A stretch of 64,000 nucleotides of DNA, from contig CAWAPS010000019.1 in the NCBI GenBank assembly GCA_963783945.1, positions 62,001 through 126,000 on the forward strand, written 5' to 3'. Numbering within the stretch: the first letter of the stretch is position 1; every line of letters starts with the position of its first letter. A program made the position numbers and the translations under genes. The notes under the pieces are model-generated. The model was not told where the DNA came from. It saw only the letters and a list, made by a program, of their open reading frames with translations, and did no database searches. This document shows positions 8,392-15,823 of the stretch, piece after piece. Origin of the DNA: CAWAPS01 sp963783945. Lineage in GTDB: Bacteria > Actinomycetota > Acidimicrobiia > Acidimicrobiales > Palsa-688.

Positions 8392-9564
8392 CTAGCTGGT
8401 CAGGCACGACCCGGTGGACGCTCCGCCCGGACTCCGGGCTTCTAAAAGGGCGGCCTCGAGCTCGGTGGAGCTCAGCGCATATCCCGTGTTCGACGAGTCG
8501 GCCGAGATGGCGAAGACCACTCCGATCACCACCCCGTCCGGGGTCACCAGGGGCCCGCCAGAGTCGCCGTGAGCCAGGCGGGCGGCCAGTACGAGCACGT
8601 TGCGTCTGGTCGTGTGCTGATCGTAGAGATCCCGTCCGACCGCCTCCTCGGTCAGCACGACCGACGCCGGGCTGACGGCGACGGGATTCTGGCCGTTGGG
8701 GTGGCCGAACACCGCGCCTTTGACTCCGGTGTGGGCCGGCCCGACCTGGAGGGGCTTTTCCCCCAGACCCGGTACGTCGAGCAGGGCCAGGTCCCGCCGG
8801 GGATCGAACATTACGACCGTCGCCGGGAGCTCCCGACCTGTAGGCAGCAGCACGCTCGTGGCGCCCCGGGCCTCTCCGGCCACCACGTGGGCGTTGGTCA
8901 CCACGAGATCCGGGGCCACGGCGAAGCCGCTTCCCTCGAAGATCTCGTCGCACGCCTGACCCTCGACCTTGACCGTGGACGCCAGCACCTCGGACGTCAC
9001 CACCGGGGCGAGAGGGCTGGCGGTGGGAGGCGGTCCCCCCGACGTACCCGGCTGCAGGACGGCGAACACCTGGGGGGCGTCGCTGATGAACCGTCTCAGC
9101 TCCTGCGCGCTGTCGGGCGGCACCGGCAGGTCCCGCGACACCCAGCGGGCTATGCCGGATTCGGCGGTCTCCCGGGCCGGCCAGCCAGGGACGGCGGCCA
9201 CCGAGGGGATGAGCAGCCACAGAACCACGATCACCCCGACGGCCCCGGCCGCCGCCCCGACCACCTTGTCCACCCGGCGCCACGGACCGAGGGGCAGGGC
9301 CCGGTGGAGTCGGGCACCCACGACCAGACCGAAGCCCTGCCCGAGGAGGGCGCCGCCGACGAGGATGGCGACGGCCACCGCGACCAGGACCCCAGGAGAT
9401 TGGTTGCCGAGCCGGCGAACGACGGCCGGCACGATCCGGATGGCCACGTAGAAGCCGGCTGCCAGGGCCAGCCACGAGGTGACCCGACCCAGGAAGCCGA
9501 GCCGGTAACCGCCGACCGCGGCCGCTAACGCGGCAGCCACGATCGCCAGGTCGAGCAGGTCCAA
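8392..9564 (-). CDS. marP: membrane-anchored serine protease, MarP type (CvpA-trypsin fusion)
   Basis: 390 residues. The N-terminal ~160 form four hydrophobic segments of the CvpA/colicin V production family; the rest is an extracytoplasmic chymotrypsin-fold protease. The triad is visible: His in VVTNAHVVAG, Asp in RRDLALLDV and Ser in AHGDSGGPL. Two cysteines (GQACDE and the C-terminal GSCLTS) may form a disulfide. Mycobacterial MarP (Rv3671c) has this architecture and is needed for acid resistance through a cell-wall hydrolase substrate. It is the last gene of the long operon, 12 bp after trmI. Confidence 0.9.
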   Translation of the reverse strand: MDLLDLAIVAAALAAAVGGYRLGFLGRVTSWLALAAGFYVAIRIVPAVVRRLGNQSPGVLVAVAVAILVGGALLGQGFGLVVGARLHRALPLGPWRRVDKVVGAAAGAVGVIVVLWLLIPSVAAVPGWPARETAESGIARWVSRDLPVPPDSAQELRRFISDAPQVFAVLQPGTSGGPPPTASPLAPVVTSEVLASTVKVEGQACDEIFEGSGFAVAPDLVVTNAHVVAGEARGATSVLLPTGRELPATVVMFDPRRDLALLDVPGLGEKPLQVGPAHTGVKGAVFGHPNGQNPVAVSPASVVLTEEAVGRDLYDQHTTRRNVLVLAARLAHGDSGGPLVTPDGVVIGVVFAISADSSNTGYALSSTELEAALLEARSPGGASTGSCLTS

Positions 9565-9576
9565 AGTTCAGCCCCG

Positions 9577-10374
9577 TCAGGCCCCCGGGTCGCCTTTCCC
9601 GGCCGGCTGCAGGAGCCGGGCCGAGGTTAGGAACCCGGTGTGGGCCACCATGCGGTGGTCAGGGCGCACGGACTGGCCCTCGATGTGCCAGCTGCGCTGG
9701 AGGACCTCGATGGTCTCGGCGATGCCGAACCCGCTGCGGTCGAGCCCGTCGCGCAGCATGCTGACCTGGCCGATGGTCGGCAGGTACGACACCAGGATCC
9801 CACCGGGCCGGAGGGCGCCCTCGGCCGTTTTGACCATGCGCCAGGGCTCCGGCAGGTCCAGCACCACCCGGTCCAGCCCGGTTTCGTCTATGCCGTCGTA
9901 GGCGTCGCGCACCTGGACCCGGTATCGGTCGAGGACCCCGCTGCCCAAGAAGCCCGCCACGTTGGCTTGGGCCCGGGCGGCAAAGTCGGAGCGGACCTCG
10001 TAGCCGGTTATCTCCGCCCCGGCTCGCAGCAGGGCCATTGAGAGGGCGCCTGACCCGAGACCGGATTCGAATACCCGGGCACCGGGGAACACGTCGGCGA
10101 GGATGAGGATGGGGCCGAGGTCCTTCGGGTAGATCACCTGGGCGCCCCGCGGCATCTTGAGAACCACCTCGGCCAGGGTCGGCCGGACCACGGTGTAGCG
10201 GGCCCCGCGCGTCGAGCGCACCTGGATTCCTTCCTCCTGGCCGATCAGGTCGTCGTGGGAGACCGGTCCGGAGTGGGTGTGGAACTCCCCGCCGGCCGCC
10301 AGGGTCACGAGGTACCGCCGGCCCTTGGCGTCAAAGAGCAGGACCCTCTCCCCCGCCTCGAACTGGCGGCTCAC
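9577..10374 (-). CDS. trmI: tRNA (adenine-58-N1)-methyltransferase
   Basis: SAM-dependent enzyme that makes m1A58 in the tRNA T-loop; 265 residues from the chosen start. An N-terminal beta domain is followed by a Rossmann domain with GARVFESGLGSGALSMALL (SAM-binding motif I), ITGYEVRSDFA and DRVVLDLPEPW. GTG at 10374 is preferred because it overlaps the ttuA stop as GTGA; a longer frame to 10416 would overlap ttuA by 46 bp. Linkage to ttuA is functionally sensible, since in Thermus m1A58 promotes 2-thiolation at position 54 of the same arm. Confidence 0.93.
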   Translation of the reverse strand: MSRQFEAGERVLLFDAKGRRYLVTLAAGGEFHTHSGPVSHDDLIGQEEGIQVRSTRGARYTVVRPTLAEVVLKMPRGAQVIYPKDLGPILILADVFPGARVFESGLGSGALSMALLRAGAEITGYEVRSDFAARAQANVAGFLGSGVLDRYRVQVRDAYDGIDETGLDRVVLDLPEPWRMVKTAEGALRPGGILVSYLPTIGQVSMLRDGLDRSGFGIAETIEVLQRSWHIEGQSVRPDHRMVAHTGFLTSARLLQPAGKGDPGA

Positions 10375-11342
10375 CTGGTGCCGCCTGCCCGATCGACCAG
10401 CTTGCAGAACGCGCAAAGCTCGCTAACGGTGGGCGAACCGCAGCCGGGACAGGGATGAAGGCTCTCCTTCTCCTGCTCGGCGGTCCCGGCCACGAGGGGC
10501 GACACCCGGTCGAGAAAGCCGAAGTAGAAAGCCGCCTTGGACCCGGGCGAGGCGGACTCGATCTCGTTGAGGGCCGCCTTGTAGCCGAGATGCCGGTTGC
10601 CGGCGGCCATGGGGCACTCCTCCACTATGTAGTCGATCCCCTGCAGGACGCAGTAGGCGGCCGTCTCCCGCTCCCCGAGCCGGATGAGGGGCTTCACCTT
10701 TCGGGCGAACCCCGAGGCCGCCGGCAGCACCGGGTGCTGGCGGCCCAGGTAGGCCAGGTCCCAGCGCAGCACATTGCCGAAAAGGACGGCCGCCTCGTCG
10801 TCCAGATTGTGCCCGGTCGCGATCACGTCGTAGCCACCCTCGAGCGCCGCCCGATTGAACAGGTGGCGCTTCGAAAGGCCGCATGCCGAGCACGGGACCC
10901 GGCGGGCGGCCTTCGCCCCCGTGGGTATGTCGTAGCCGAAGTCCCTCGGCAGGTCTATCTCCACCAGCTTGGCCCCCCTGCGCTCGGCGAAGGCCTTGGC
11001 GTAGCGGCCCGAATCCTCGCTGTAGCCCGACGTGGTGCCCTCGCCATCGTCAGCCGAGCGACGATCACCGGCGGCACCGGCCGGGACCCGCCCGATCCCC
11101 AGGCCCAGATACAGACCGTCGGCCGCCACCCCCAGATCGAGGAGAAGGTCCCACAGAGCGAGGGAATCCTTGCCGCCCGACACGGCAACCAGCACCCTCT
11201 CGCCCGGCCCGATCATGGCGTAGGCGTCGATCGTCCGCGACACCTGCTCACGGCAATGCTTGACGAAGCACGGGTGGCAGAAGGCGGCGTTGTGCCGGCG
11301 GACGTCGATTACCGCGGGGTGGCGGCAGGAGCGGCACTTCAC
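10371..11342 (-). CDS. ttuA: tRNA 2-thiolation enzyme, TtuA family
   Basis: Adenylates and thiolates a tRNA uridine (position 54 in Thermus TtuA), taking sulfur from a ubiquitin-like carrier. Of 323 residues, the N-terminal zinc knuckle uses C3, C6, C22 and C25. The PP-loop SGGKDS is at 55-60. The Fe-S cluster cysteines of the family appear at C151, C154 (PCSACGLSK) and C243 (EECPMA). A C-terminal zinc ribbon has CPGC and CAFC. Start is GTG at 11342, overlapping the stop of the carrier gene as GTGA. A Gly/Ala/Asp-rich insertion at about 84-112 is unusual. The target position in this organism is inferred from family. Confidence 0.9.
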   Translation of the reverse strand: MKCRSCRHPAVIDVRRHNAAFCHPCFVKHCREQVSRTIDAYAMIGPGERVLVAVSGGKDSLALWDLLLDLGVAADGLYLGLGIGRVPAGAAGDRRSADDGEGTTSGYSEDSGRYAKAFAERRGAKLVEIDLPRDFGYDIPTGAKAARRVPCSACGLSKRHLFNRAALEGGYDVIATGHNLDDEAAVLFGNVLRWDLAYLGRQHPVLPAASGFARKVKPLIRLGERETAAYCVLQGIDYIVEECPMAAGNRHLGYKAALNEIESASPGSKAAFYFGFLDRVSPLVAGTAEQEKESLHPCPGCGSPTVSELCAFCKLVDRAGGTR

Positions 11343-11539
11343 CGGGCGCCTCCGGAGATCACCGGTCGTACTTCGACGGTGGACGAGTCGGACAGGGTGG
11401 CGTCGCCGGTCACGAGGGTGCCGTCCACGATGACCAGCACCGACTCGCGGTTGACGTCGAGCCGGGTGAGCAGGGTGGAGACGCCGATCGGACCGCGGAT
11501 GTCGATTTCCCGCCGAGGATTGCGCAGCAGCACCTTCAC
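11339..11539 (-). CDS. ubiquitin-fold sulfur carrier, TtuB/ThiS/MoaD-like
   Basis: A 66-residue beta-grasp protein starting VKVLLRNPRREIDI and containing TVEVRPVISGG near the end. It probably carries the thiocarboxylate sulfur used by the adjacent TtuA. The sequence does not stop at Gly-Gly but continues Ala-Arg-stop, so two residues would have to be removed before activation. GTG at 11539 is preferred because it aligns with the N-terminus of Thermus TtuB; GTG at 11557 would add six residues. Its stop overlaps the ttuA start. No E1-like (MoeB/TtuC) or JAMM protease gene is in the window. Confidence 0.82.
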   Translation of the reverse strand: MKVLLRNPRREIDIRGPIGVSTLLTRLDVNRESVLVIVDGTLVTGDATLSDSSTVEVRPVISGGAR

Positions 11540-11605
11540 CCGGCCATTGTGGACCACGCGTGCCGGGCCCGCCGGGCGAGGCCCGCGATCCGCCTCGGTG
11601 GGCAG

Positions 11606-11839
11606 TCAGGAGGGGTATTCGTTTGAGACGGACACCCCGTCTTCTGGGAGCAGCTTCTGGGCATACACCACGTGGACCTCGCGGTGCATGGCCCGCCGGC
11701 CCATACGGGCGAGCAGAGCCATGGCGCCGACAACCAGCCAGGCGTCGCTGCCCCCCACGATGCCGCGGTCCCAGCTCTGGCGCAGAGCCGCCTTGAGGCC
11801 CTTGTCGACCAGGCTCACAGACGCCGGACGTCGACCCAT
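11606..11839 (-). CDS. small protein of unknown function
   Basis: 77 residues starting MGRRPASVSLVDKGLKAAL. It has one moderately hydrophobic stretch (DAWLVVGAMALLARMG) and is otherwise basic, with a C-terminal VSVSNEYPS. It overlaps the upstream membrane-protein gene by 25 bp and lies 66 bp before the TtuB-like gene, in the same operon. I do not recognise the family. The overlap and matching codon use argue that it is real. Confidence 0.65.
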   Translation of the reverse strand: MGRRPASVSLVDKGLKAALRQSWDRGIVGGSDAWLVVGAMALLARMGRRAMHREVHVVYAQKLLPEDGVSVSNEYPS

Positions 11840-12063
11840 GTCGACTTGGCCTGCCCCCGCTGGCGGCCCAGGACGAACGCCACCACGATGGCGAGCACCA
11901 CCCCGCCTACCGCCACGACCGGGGCGTACGACCGGGCTGGGGCGGTCGCCTCGTCGACCTCGCCCCGGATCTGGCGGAGCTTCCCCCGGATGTCGGACGG
12001 CTCGATCCGGCCGTTGGGACCGGTGCCCTTCATCGGGACCACGTTTATCGAGGGGAGCTTCAC
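11815..12063 (-). CDS. small single-pass membrane protein, unknown
   Basis: 82 residues from GTG at 12063, which overlaps the preceding stop as GTGA. The N-terminal half is polar (VKLPSINVVPMKG, then RIEPSDIRGKLRQIRGEVDE). A transmembrane helix follows (SYAPVVAVGGVVLAIVVAFVLG), ending in a basic tail QRGQAKSTWVDVRRL. The same frame is open for some 700 bp upstream, but that part runs antisense-like through other genes and looks non-coding. It is probably a partner of the membrane gene immediately upstream. Confidence 0.7.
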   Translation of the reverse strand: MKLPSINVVPMKGTGPNGRIEPSDIRGKLRQIRGEVDEATAPARSYAPVVAVGGVVLAIVVAFVLGRQRGQAKSTWVDVRRL

Positions 12064-12389
12064 CGGCGCACCTTGGTAATCCTCGTCACGGCCAGGGCCG
12101 CTCCCGCCCCGGCCACCAGCATCCCCCCTACGTAGGGGACCCAGGTGAGACTCCCGGTCAGAGAGGCGCCGGTCTCGGCCTGCAGGAGCCGAACCGTGGT
12201 CAGGGACAGCAGGATGCCGCCGATCGACAGAAGAAGCGATCCGACGACCCCGTATCCGAGGTAGCGGCCGAGGGCCTTGACCGGATCGAAGGTTTCCTGC
12301 TTGACGTAGCCGACCACCAGCCCGGCGAACTCGTTGACGAGGTCCCCGACGGGCTTGTCGTCTCGCTTGCCGGGCGATTCTGGGGTCAC
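12060..12389 (-). CDS. holin-like membrane protein, unknown
   Basis: 109 residues with two membrane helices (YGVVGSLLLSIGGILLSLT and WVPYVGGMLVAGAGAALAV) separated by a short loop, after a polar start MTPESPGKRDDKPVGDL. The layout resembles the small phage-holin-superfamily or DUF membrane proteins common in Actinobacteria; an assignment to lysis would be unfounded. It sits 12 bp after the Lon-N protein gene and overlaps the next small gene by 4 bp. Confidence 0.75.
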   Translation of the reverse strand: MTPESPGKRDDKPVGDLVNEFAGLVVGYVKQETFDPVKALGRYLGYGVVGSLLLSIGGILLSLTTVRLLQAETGASLTGSLTWVPYVGGMLVAGAGAALAVTRITKVRR

Positions 12390-12401
12390 AGCCGCAGATC
12401 C

Positions 12402-13025
12402 TTATCGGCCGCGCAGGCGGAACGCAAGCACCTCGGCCACGCCGGCCGCCTGCTCGACCAGCAGCCCCAGCCGTTCCTTGTGGGTAGGGGCCTCCAGCAG
12501 GCGTTGCCGGTCCAACGCTCCTAGCGGGGCGATGGCGCAGACCTCCCACGCCGCCAGGGCGGGATCCGGGGACAGAGCGAAGCGGGGCAGGCTCGCCGTG
12601 CCGAGCTCCGCGGCGAGGTGCAGGACCTCCCGCACCCGGGCCTCGGCGGCGGCCAGGGCCGGACCATCCGACTCGTCCCATTCGTCGTCGGCGATCTCTT
12701 CGACCTCGGCCTGGGGGAAGGGGTCGTCGGGGAGCCACTCGGCCACCCGTAAGCGGTGACTTCCGCCGAACACCGCCAGCCACCGCCCGTCGGGCAGGGC
12801 CTCGGACTCGATCAGGTGGGCCACCGTGCCGATTTGCACCCTCGTGTCGCCTCCTCCGACCTCGCTCCCCCGCTCGATCAGGACGACCCCTATCTCACCC
12901 GGCGAGGCGGGTTCGGTGAGGGTCTCCATCAGGACCCGGTAGCGAGGCTCGAAGATGTGCAGAGGCATCACCTGGGCCGGCATGAGCACACTGCCGAGCG
13001 GGAACACCGGGAGGTAGCGGCTCAT
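12402..13025 (-). CDS. Lon N-terminal (LAN) domain protein
   Basis: 207 residues that match only the substrate-binding N-terminal domain of Lon: YLPVFPLGSVLMPAQVMPLHIFEPRY at the start, then IGTVAHLIE and an alpha-helical C-terminal part. It has neither the AAA nor the protease domain, so it is a stand-alone LonB-type substrate-binding-domain protein of unknown role. The ATG overlaps the dacB stop as ATGA. An open frame continues upstream but has no support. Confidence 0.88.
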   Translation of the reverse strand: MSRYLPVFPLGSVLMPAQVMPLHIFEPRYRVLMETLTEPASPGEIGVVLIERGSEVGGGDTRVQIGTVAHLIESEALPDGRWLAVFGGSHRLRVAEWLPDDPFPQAEVEEIADDEWDESDGPALAAAEARVREVLHLAAELGTASLPRFALSPDPALAAWEVCAIAPLGALDRQRLLEAPTHKERLGLLVEQAAGVAEVLAFRLRGR

Positions 13026-14527
13026 CGGCGCGGCTCGAGGCCTGAGAGGGGAACGGCCTGGGGAAAGGATGCGAGGGCGACGCCGACGCGGTCGGCCTCG
13101 GCCTGCTCCTGTCCCCCGGCCAGCTGGTTGACGATGACGGAGAACACCAGCGGCGGGGCCAGGGCCGCCACCGGCTGGGTCTTGGCTGCCGGGGTGACGA
13201 AGCCGCTCAAGCTCGAAACCCCGTCCAGCGTCCCGGTCTTGGCCCGGAGCCGCCCGACGGCCGCGGTGCCGGTCATCCGGCCGGCGAGGGTTCCGGACTT
13301 GCCCGCTACTGGCAGCCCGGCGGCGATCGTTCCTCGCGGCCCGGCCCGGCGCAGGGCGTCCACCATCAGGGCGCAAGTGGCCCGGTCACCCGTGTCGAGG
13401 CCCGACCCGTCGACATTCACCATCTCCGACACGGGCAGCCCGTCGGCCGCCAGGTCTGATCGGATCACCGCGGTCCCGGCGGCCGTCGTGCCCGTCCCCT
13501 TCACCTGGTAGCCGAGCTCTTTGGTGAAAAGCTCGGCCGCGGTGTCATCACTCACGTTCAGCATGGCCTCGACTTCCTGGGCGAGCGGAGCGCTTTTGAT
13601 GGAGGTCACCGGCGTGGCACCCGAGGGGGTGTTGCCATTGGTCGGCGGACCGCCAACCCGGATCCCCTCGGAGGCCAGCAGAGCGGCGAACACGCCGGCC
13701 GCCGAGGCCGGCGGGTTGGACGCAGGAAGGGTGAGCACGGCGGAAGTGTCGGTGACCAGAGCAGCCGCCTGCCCGCCCGGTTTGCCCGCAGCTGCCGCGG
13801 CGGCGGCCGGGCCCGGCCCGAAGCTGTCGTTGACCTCGAGCGCGGTCAACGGACCGACGTCGTCGTCGCTGATATAGGACGCCTTCCACGACGCGACCGA
13901 ACGCGCCGCGTCGTATCTGGAGTCGACGCCGACGACCGCACCGGTCACCGCGGAGATACCGGCCTGCTTCACTTGCAGGGCCAATTGATTGATGGATGTG
14001 TAGAGAGACTCAGGCGGGTAGACAGTCGAAGCGTAGGCCGCGGTGCGCAGGAGGGGGTCACCTCCGCCGACCAGGTACAAGTTCCCACGCACCACGCCCT
14101 TCACCGGCGGGGCGCTCGTCATGACGTTGGTGGTGAAGCGAAACGAGGGACCGAGGCGGTCGAGTACCGCTATGGCGGTGAGCACCTTCATGTTGGAAGC
14201 GGGCTCGAAGGGGATGCCGGGGTTCAACGAATAAACGACCCGACTCCCCTGGGTGACCAGCACACAGCCGGCGGGCTTGGGCGGAGCGGTGAGAGCCGGC
14301 CCGGCGGCCGCGGTGATCGCTTGGTCCACGCGTTGGGTCGCGACTGCGGTGTCGAGCCACTCCGGCAGCCGGCGGGGCGAGAGCACCGAGGTCCCTCCGA
14401 GCAGTCCGGATTCGGGCGCCTTCTCAGTGGTACCGGCCATGGCGGGCGGCACCGACGGCACCGCCGACAGCAGGGCGGCCAGGGCCGCAACGCCCAGCGG
14501 CGCCGCCGCCCAACGCCACCGTCGCAT
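13022..14527 (-). CDS. dacB: D-alanyl-D-alanine carboxypeptidase/endopeptidase, PBP4 type
   Basis: Trims and remodels peptidoglycan peptides outside the membrane. 501 residues with an N-terminal hydrophobic signal (about 8-30). The penicillin-binding motifs are SNMK at 111-114, SDD (NVSDDTAAELF, where the family usually has SxN) and KTGT (AKTGTLDGVSSLSG). A large insertion after the SxxK motif is typical of PBP4. It is the first gene of the operon that runs to marP. A TAGCCT box seven bases before the ATG suggests leaderless transcription. Confidence 0.9.
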   Translation of the reverse strand: MRRWRWAAAPLGVAALAALLSAVPSVPPAMAGTTEKAPESGLLGGTSVLSPRRLPEWLDTAVATQRVDQAITAAAGPALTAPPKPAGCVLVTQGSRVVYSLNPGIPFEPASNMKVLTAIAVLDRLGPSFRFTTNVMTSAPPVKGVVRGNLYLVGGGDPLLRTAAYASTVYPPESLYTSINQLALQVKQAGISAVTGAVVGVDSRYDAARSVASWKASYISDDDVGPLTALEVNDSFGPGPAAAAAAAGKPGGQAAALVTDTSAVLTLPASNPPASAAGVFAALLASEGIRVGGPPTNGNTPSGATPVTSIKSAPLAQEVEAMLNVSDDTAAELFTKELGYQVKGTGTTAAGTAVIRSDLAADGLPVSEMVNVDGSGLDTGDRATCALMVDALRRAGPRGTIAAGLPVAGKSGTLAGRMTGTAAVGRLRAKTGTLDGVSSLSGFVTPAAKTQPVAALAPPLVFSVIVNQLAGGQEQAEADRVGVALASFPQAVPLSGLEPRR

Positions 14528-14534
14528 CGCCTAC

Positions 14535-14540
14535 AGGCTA
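14535..14540 (-). promoter_or_regulatory. -10 box for leaderless dacB operon
   Basis: TAGCCT on the minus strand ends seven bases before the dacB ATG, with no ribosome-binding site. It would drive the whole dacB-to-marP operon. Confidence 0.5.
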
Positions 14541-14584
14541 GACCGGCAACCGCCCGCGTCACTGCGCACCTGGAGGGGGTGGGC

Positions 14585-14590
14585 TAGCCT
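14585..14590 (+). promoter_or_regulatory. -10 box for leaderless desaturase gene
   Basis: TAGCCT on the plus strand ends six bases before the GTG start at 14597. It is back to back with the dacB promoter in a 69 bp divergent spacer. Confidence 0.5.
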
Positions 14591-14596
14591 CTGGAG

Positions 14597-15355
14597 GTGC
14601 CCGGCATCGTCATCGCAGTGCTCGTGGGCCTGGCTACGTGCCAGGTCGCTATTTTTCTGACCACGATCTTCCTCCACCGCACGCTGGCGCATCGGGCCAT
14701 CGCCATGTCGCCCCCTTTGCGCTTCACGTGCCGCTTCCTCGTGTGGATAACGACCGGGATCCAGCCCAGGCAATGGGTGGCGGTGCATCGCAAGCATCAC
14801 GCCTACACCGACGTCGACGGGGACCCGCACTCGCCGGTGCTCGAGGGCTTCGCCAGCGTCCAGATGGGCAATGTCCTCCTCTACCGAAAAGTGGCCCGGG
14901 ACGGGGTCACGGTGGAGAAGTACGCCAAGGACCTGGCCCCCGACCGTTGGGACCGGGTCCTGTTCGACCACGGCGTGCTCGGCCTCGGGGTCGGGACCGC
15001 CATCCTGTACCTGGTTTTCTGGGGTAACTGGGAGCTGACCGCGATCGCCGCGCTCACCCATACGGTGTCATACCTGGCCCTCAACTCGTCGGTCAACGCG
15101 GTGGGCCATACCTTTGGTCGCCGGCCGTTCAAGGGGTTCGCGACCAACAGCCAGTGGCTGGCGTGGCTGACCGCCGGGGAAGGGCTGCACAGCAATCATC
15201 ACGCCGCCCCGACCTCGGCCCGGCTGTCGTTCCGGCGACGGGAGATCGACCCGGGATGGTGGCTCATCGCCTCCGGACGCAGGCTGCGCTGGCTCTCGGT
15301 GCGCCACCAACAGCCCAGGCTGACGACAACCCACCGCCAGCCCCAGACGGTCTGA
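14597..15355 (+). CDS. acyl-CoA/fatty acid desaturase
   Basis: Membrane di-iron enzyme that introduces a double bond, probably delta-9, into acyl chains. 252 residues with the three histidine boxes in order: HRTLAH near 28, HRKHH near 62 and HSNHH near 203. Hydrophobic segments lie at the N-terminus and near 135-165. It is short for the family (often ~300), and its C-terminus is basic and Gln-rich. GTG start is likely leaderless. Divergent from dacB; the redox partner is unknown, although a ferredoxin gene lies 6 kb away. Confidence 0.9.
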   Translation: MPGIVIAVLVGLATCQVAIFLTTIFLHRTLAHRAIAMSPPLRFTCRFLVWITTGIQPRQWVAVHRKHHAYTDVDGDPHSPVLEGFASVQMGNVLLYRKVARDGVTVEKYAKDLAPDRWDRVLFDHGVLGLGVGTAILYLVFWGNWELTAIAALTHTVSYLALNSSVNAVGHTFGRRPFKGFATNSQWLAWLTAGEGLHSNHHAAPTSARLSFRRREIDPGWWLIASGRRLRWLSVRHQQPRLTTTHRQPQTV

Positions 15356-15383
15356 GCCGCTCCCGAATCGACGATCGACCCTC

Positions 15384-15767
15384 ATGGAAATTCTTTCTGC
15401 CCTCTTCGCCGAGAACATCAATCCCCCGAGCCAGTCCCCGGCCCGCATCGACCTGCTGGGGATCATGTTCTCGATCGTCGCCCCTTCACCGCCACCGGTG
15501 ACGCTCACTCCTCACCTGTTCGTGATAATCCGGTGCCGGCCCGACGAGGATGGCGAGGGGATCCTGGAGGTGCTGTTCCGCGACGAGGCCGGCGAGCAGG
15601 TCGCCCGCAACGTGTCCCCGTTTCAGGTGGAACCGGGGAAATTCACCTATCGCCTGGTGCGCGGCGAGCTCGAATACCAGGCTTACGGGACAATCGAAGC
15701 CCACTGCCGGCTGGTCCCTGATGGGCCGGTGACGGCGGTCCCGCTGACACTGATCAGCTCCGCCTGA
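15384..15767 (+). CDS. conserved hypothetical, single-domain beta protein
   Basis: 127 residues starting MEILSALFAENINPPSQSPARIDL. The mid-region is rich in beta strands (LFVIIRCRPDEDGEGILEVLFRDEAGEQV) and ends AVPLTLISSA. No signal, membrane helix or catalytic motif is visible. It resembles the small DUF6941-like family, but I cannot confirm this. It lies 28 bp after the desaturase and 57 bp before transketolase, all on the plus strand. Confidence 0.6.
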   Translation: MEILSALFAENINPPSQSPARIDLLGIMFSIVAPSPPPVTLTPHLFVIIRCRPDEDGEGILEVLFRDEAGEQVARNVSPFQVEPGKFTYRLVRGELEYQAYGTIEAHCRLVPDGPVTAVPLTLISSA

Positions 15768-15810
15768 GCTCCGCCGGGAGGGCGCGGCATTCGTTCTCCC
15801 TGAGGGTGGT

Positions 15811-15816
15811 TAACGT
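15811..15816 (+). promoter_or_regulatory. -10 box for leaderless tkt operon
   Basis: TAACGT ends seven bases before the ATG at 15824. This placement argues for the ATG as start, not the upstream GTG at 15806, which precedes the box. Confidence 0.5.
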
Positions 15817-15823
15817 GGGCCGC

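Noticed and set aside
12060..12389. A prophage holin
   Set aside because: Only the two-helix layout is holin-like. There is no lysin or phage gene around, and it is embedded in a cellular operon.
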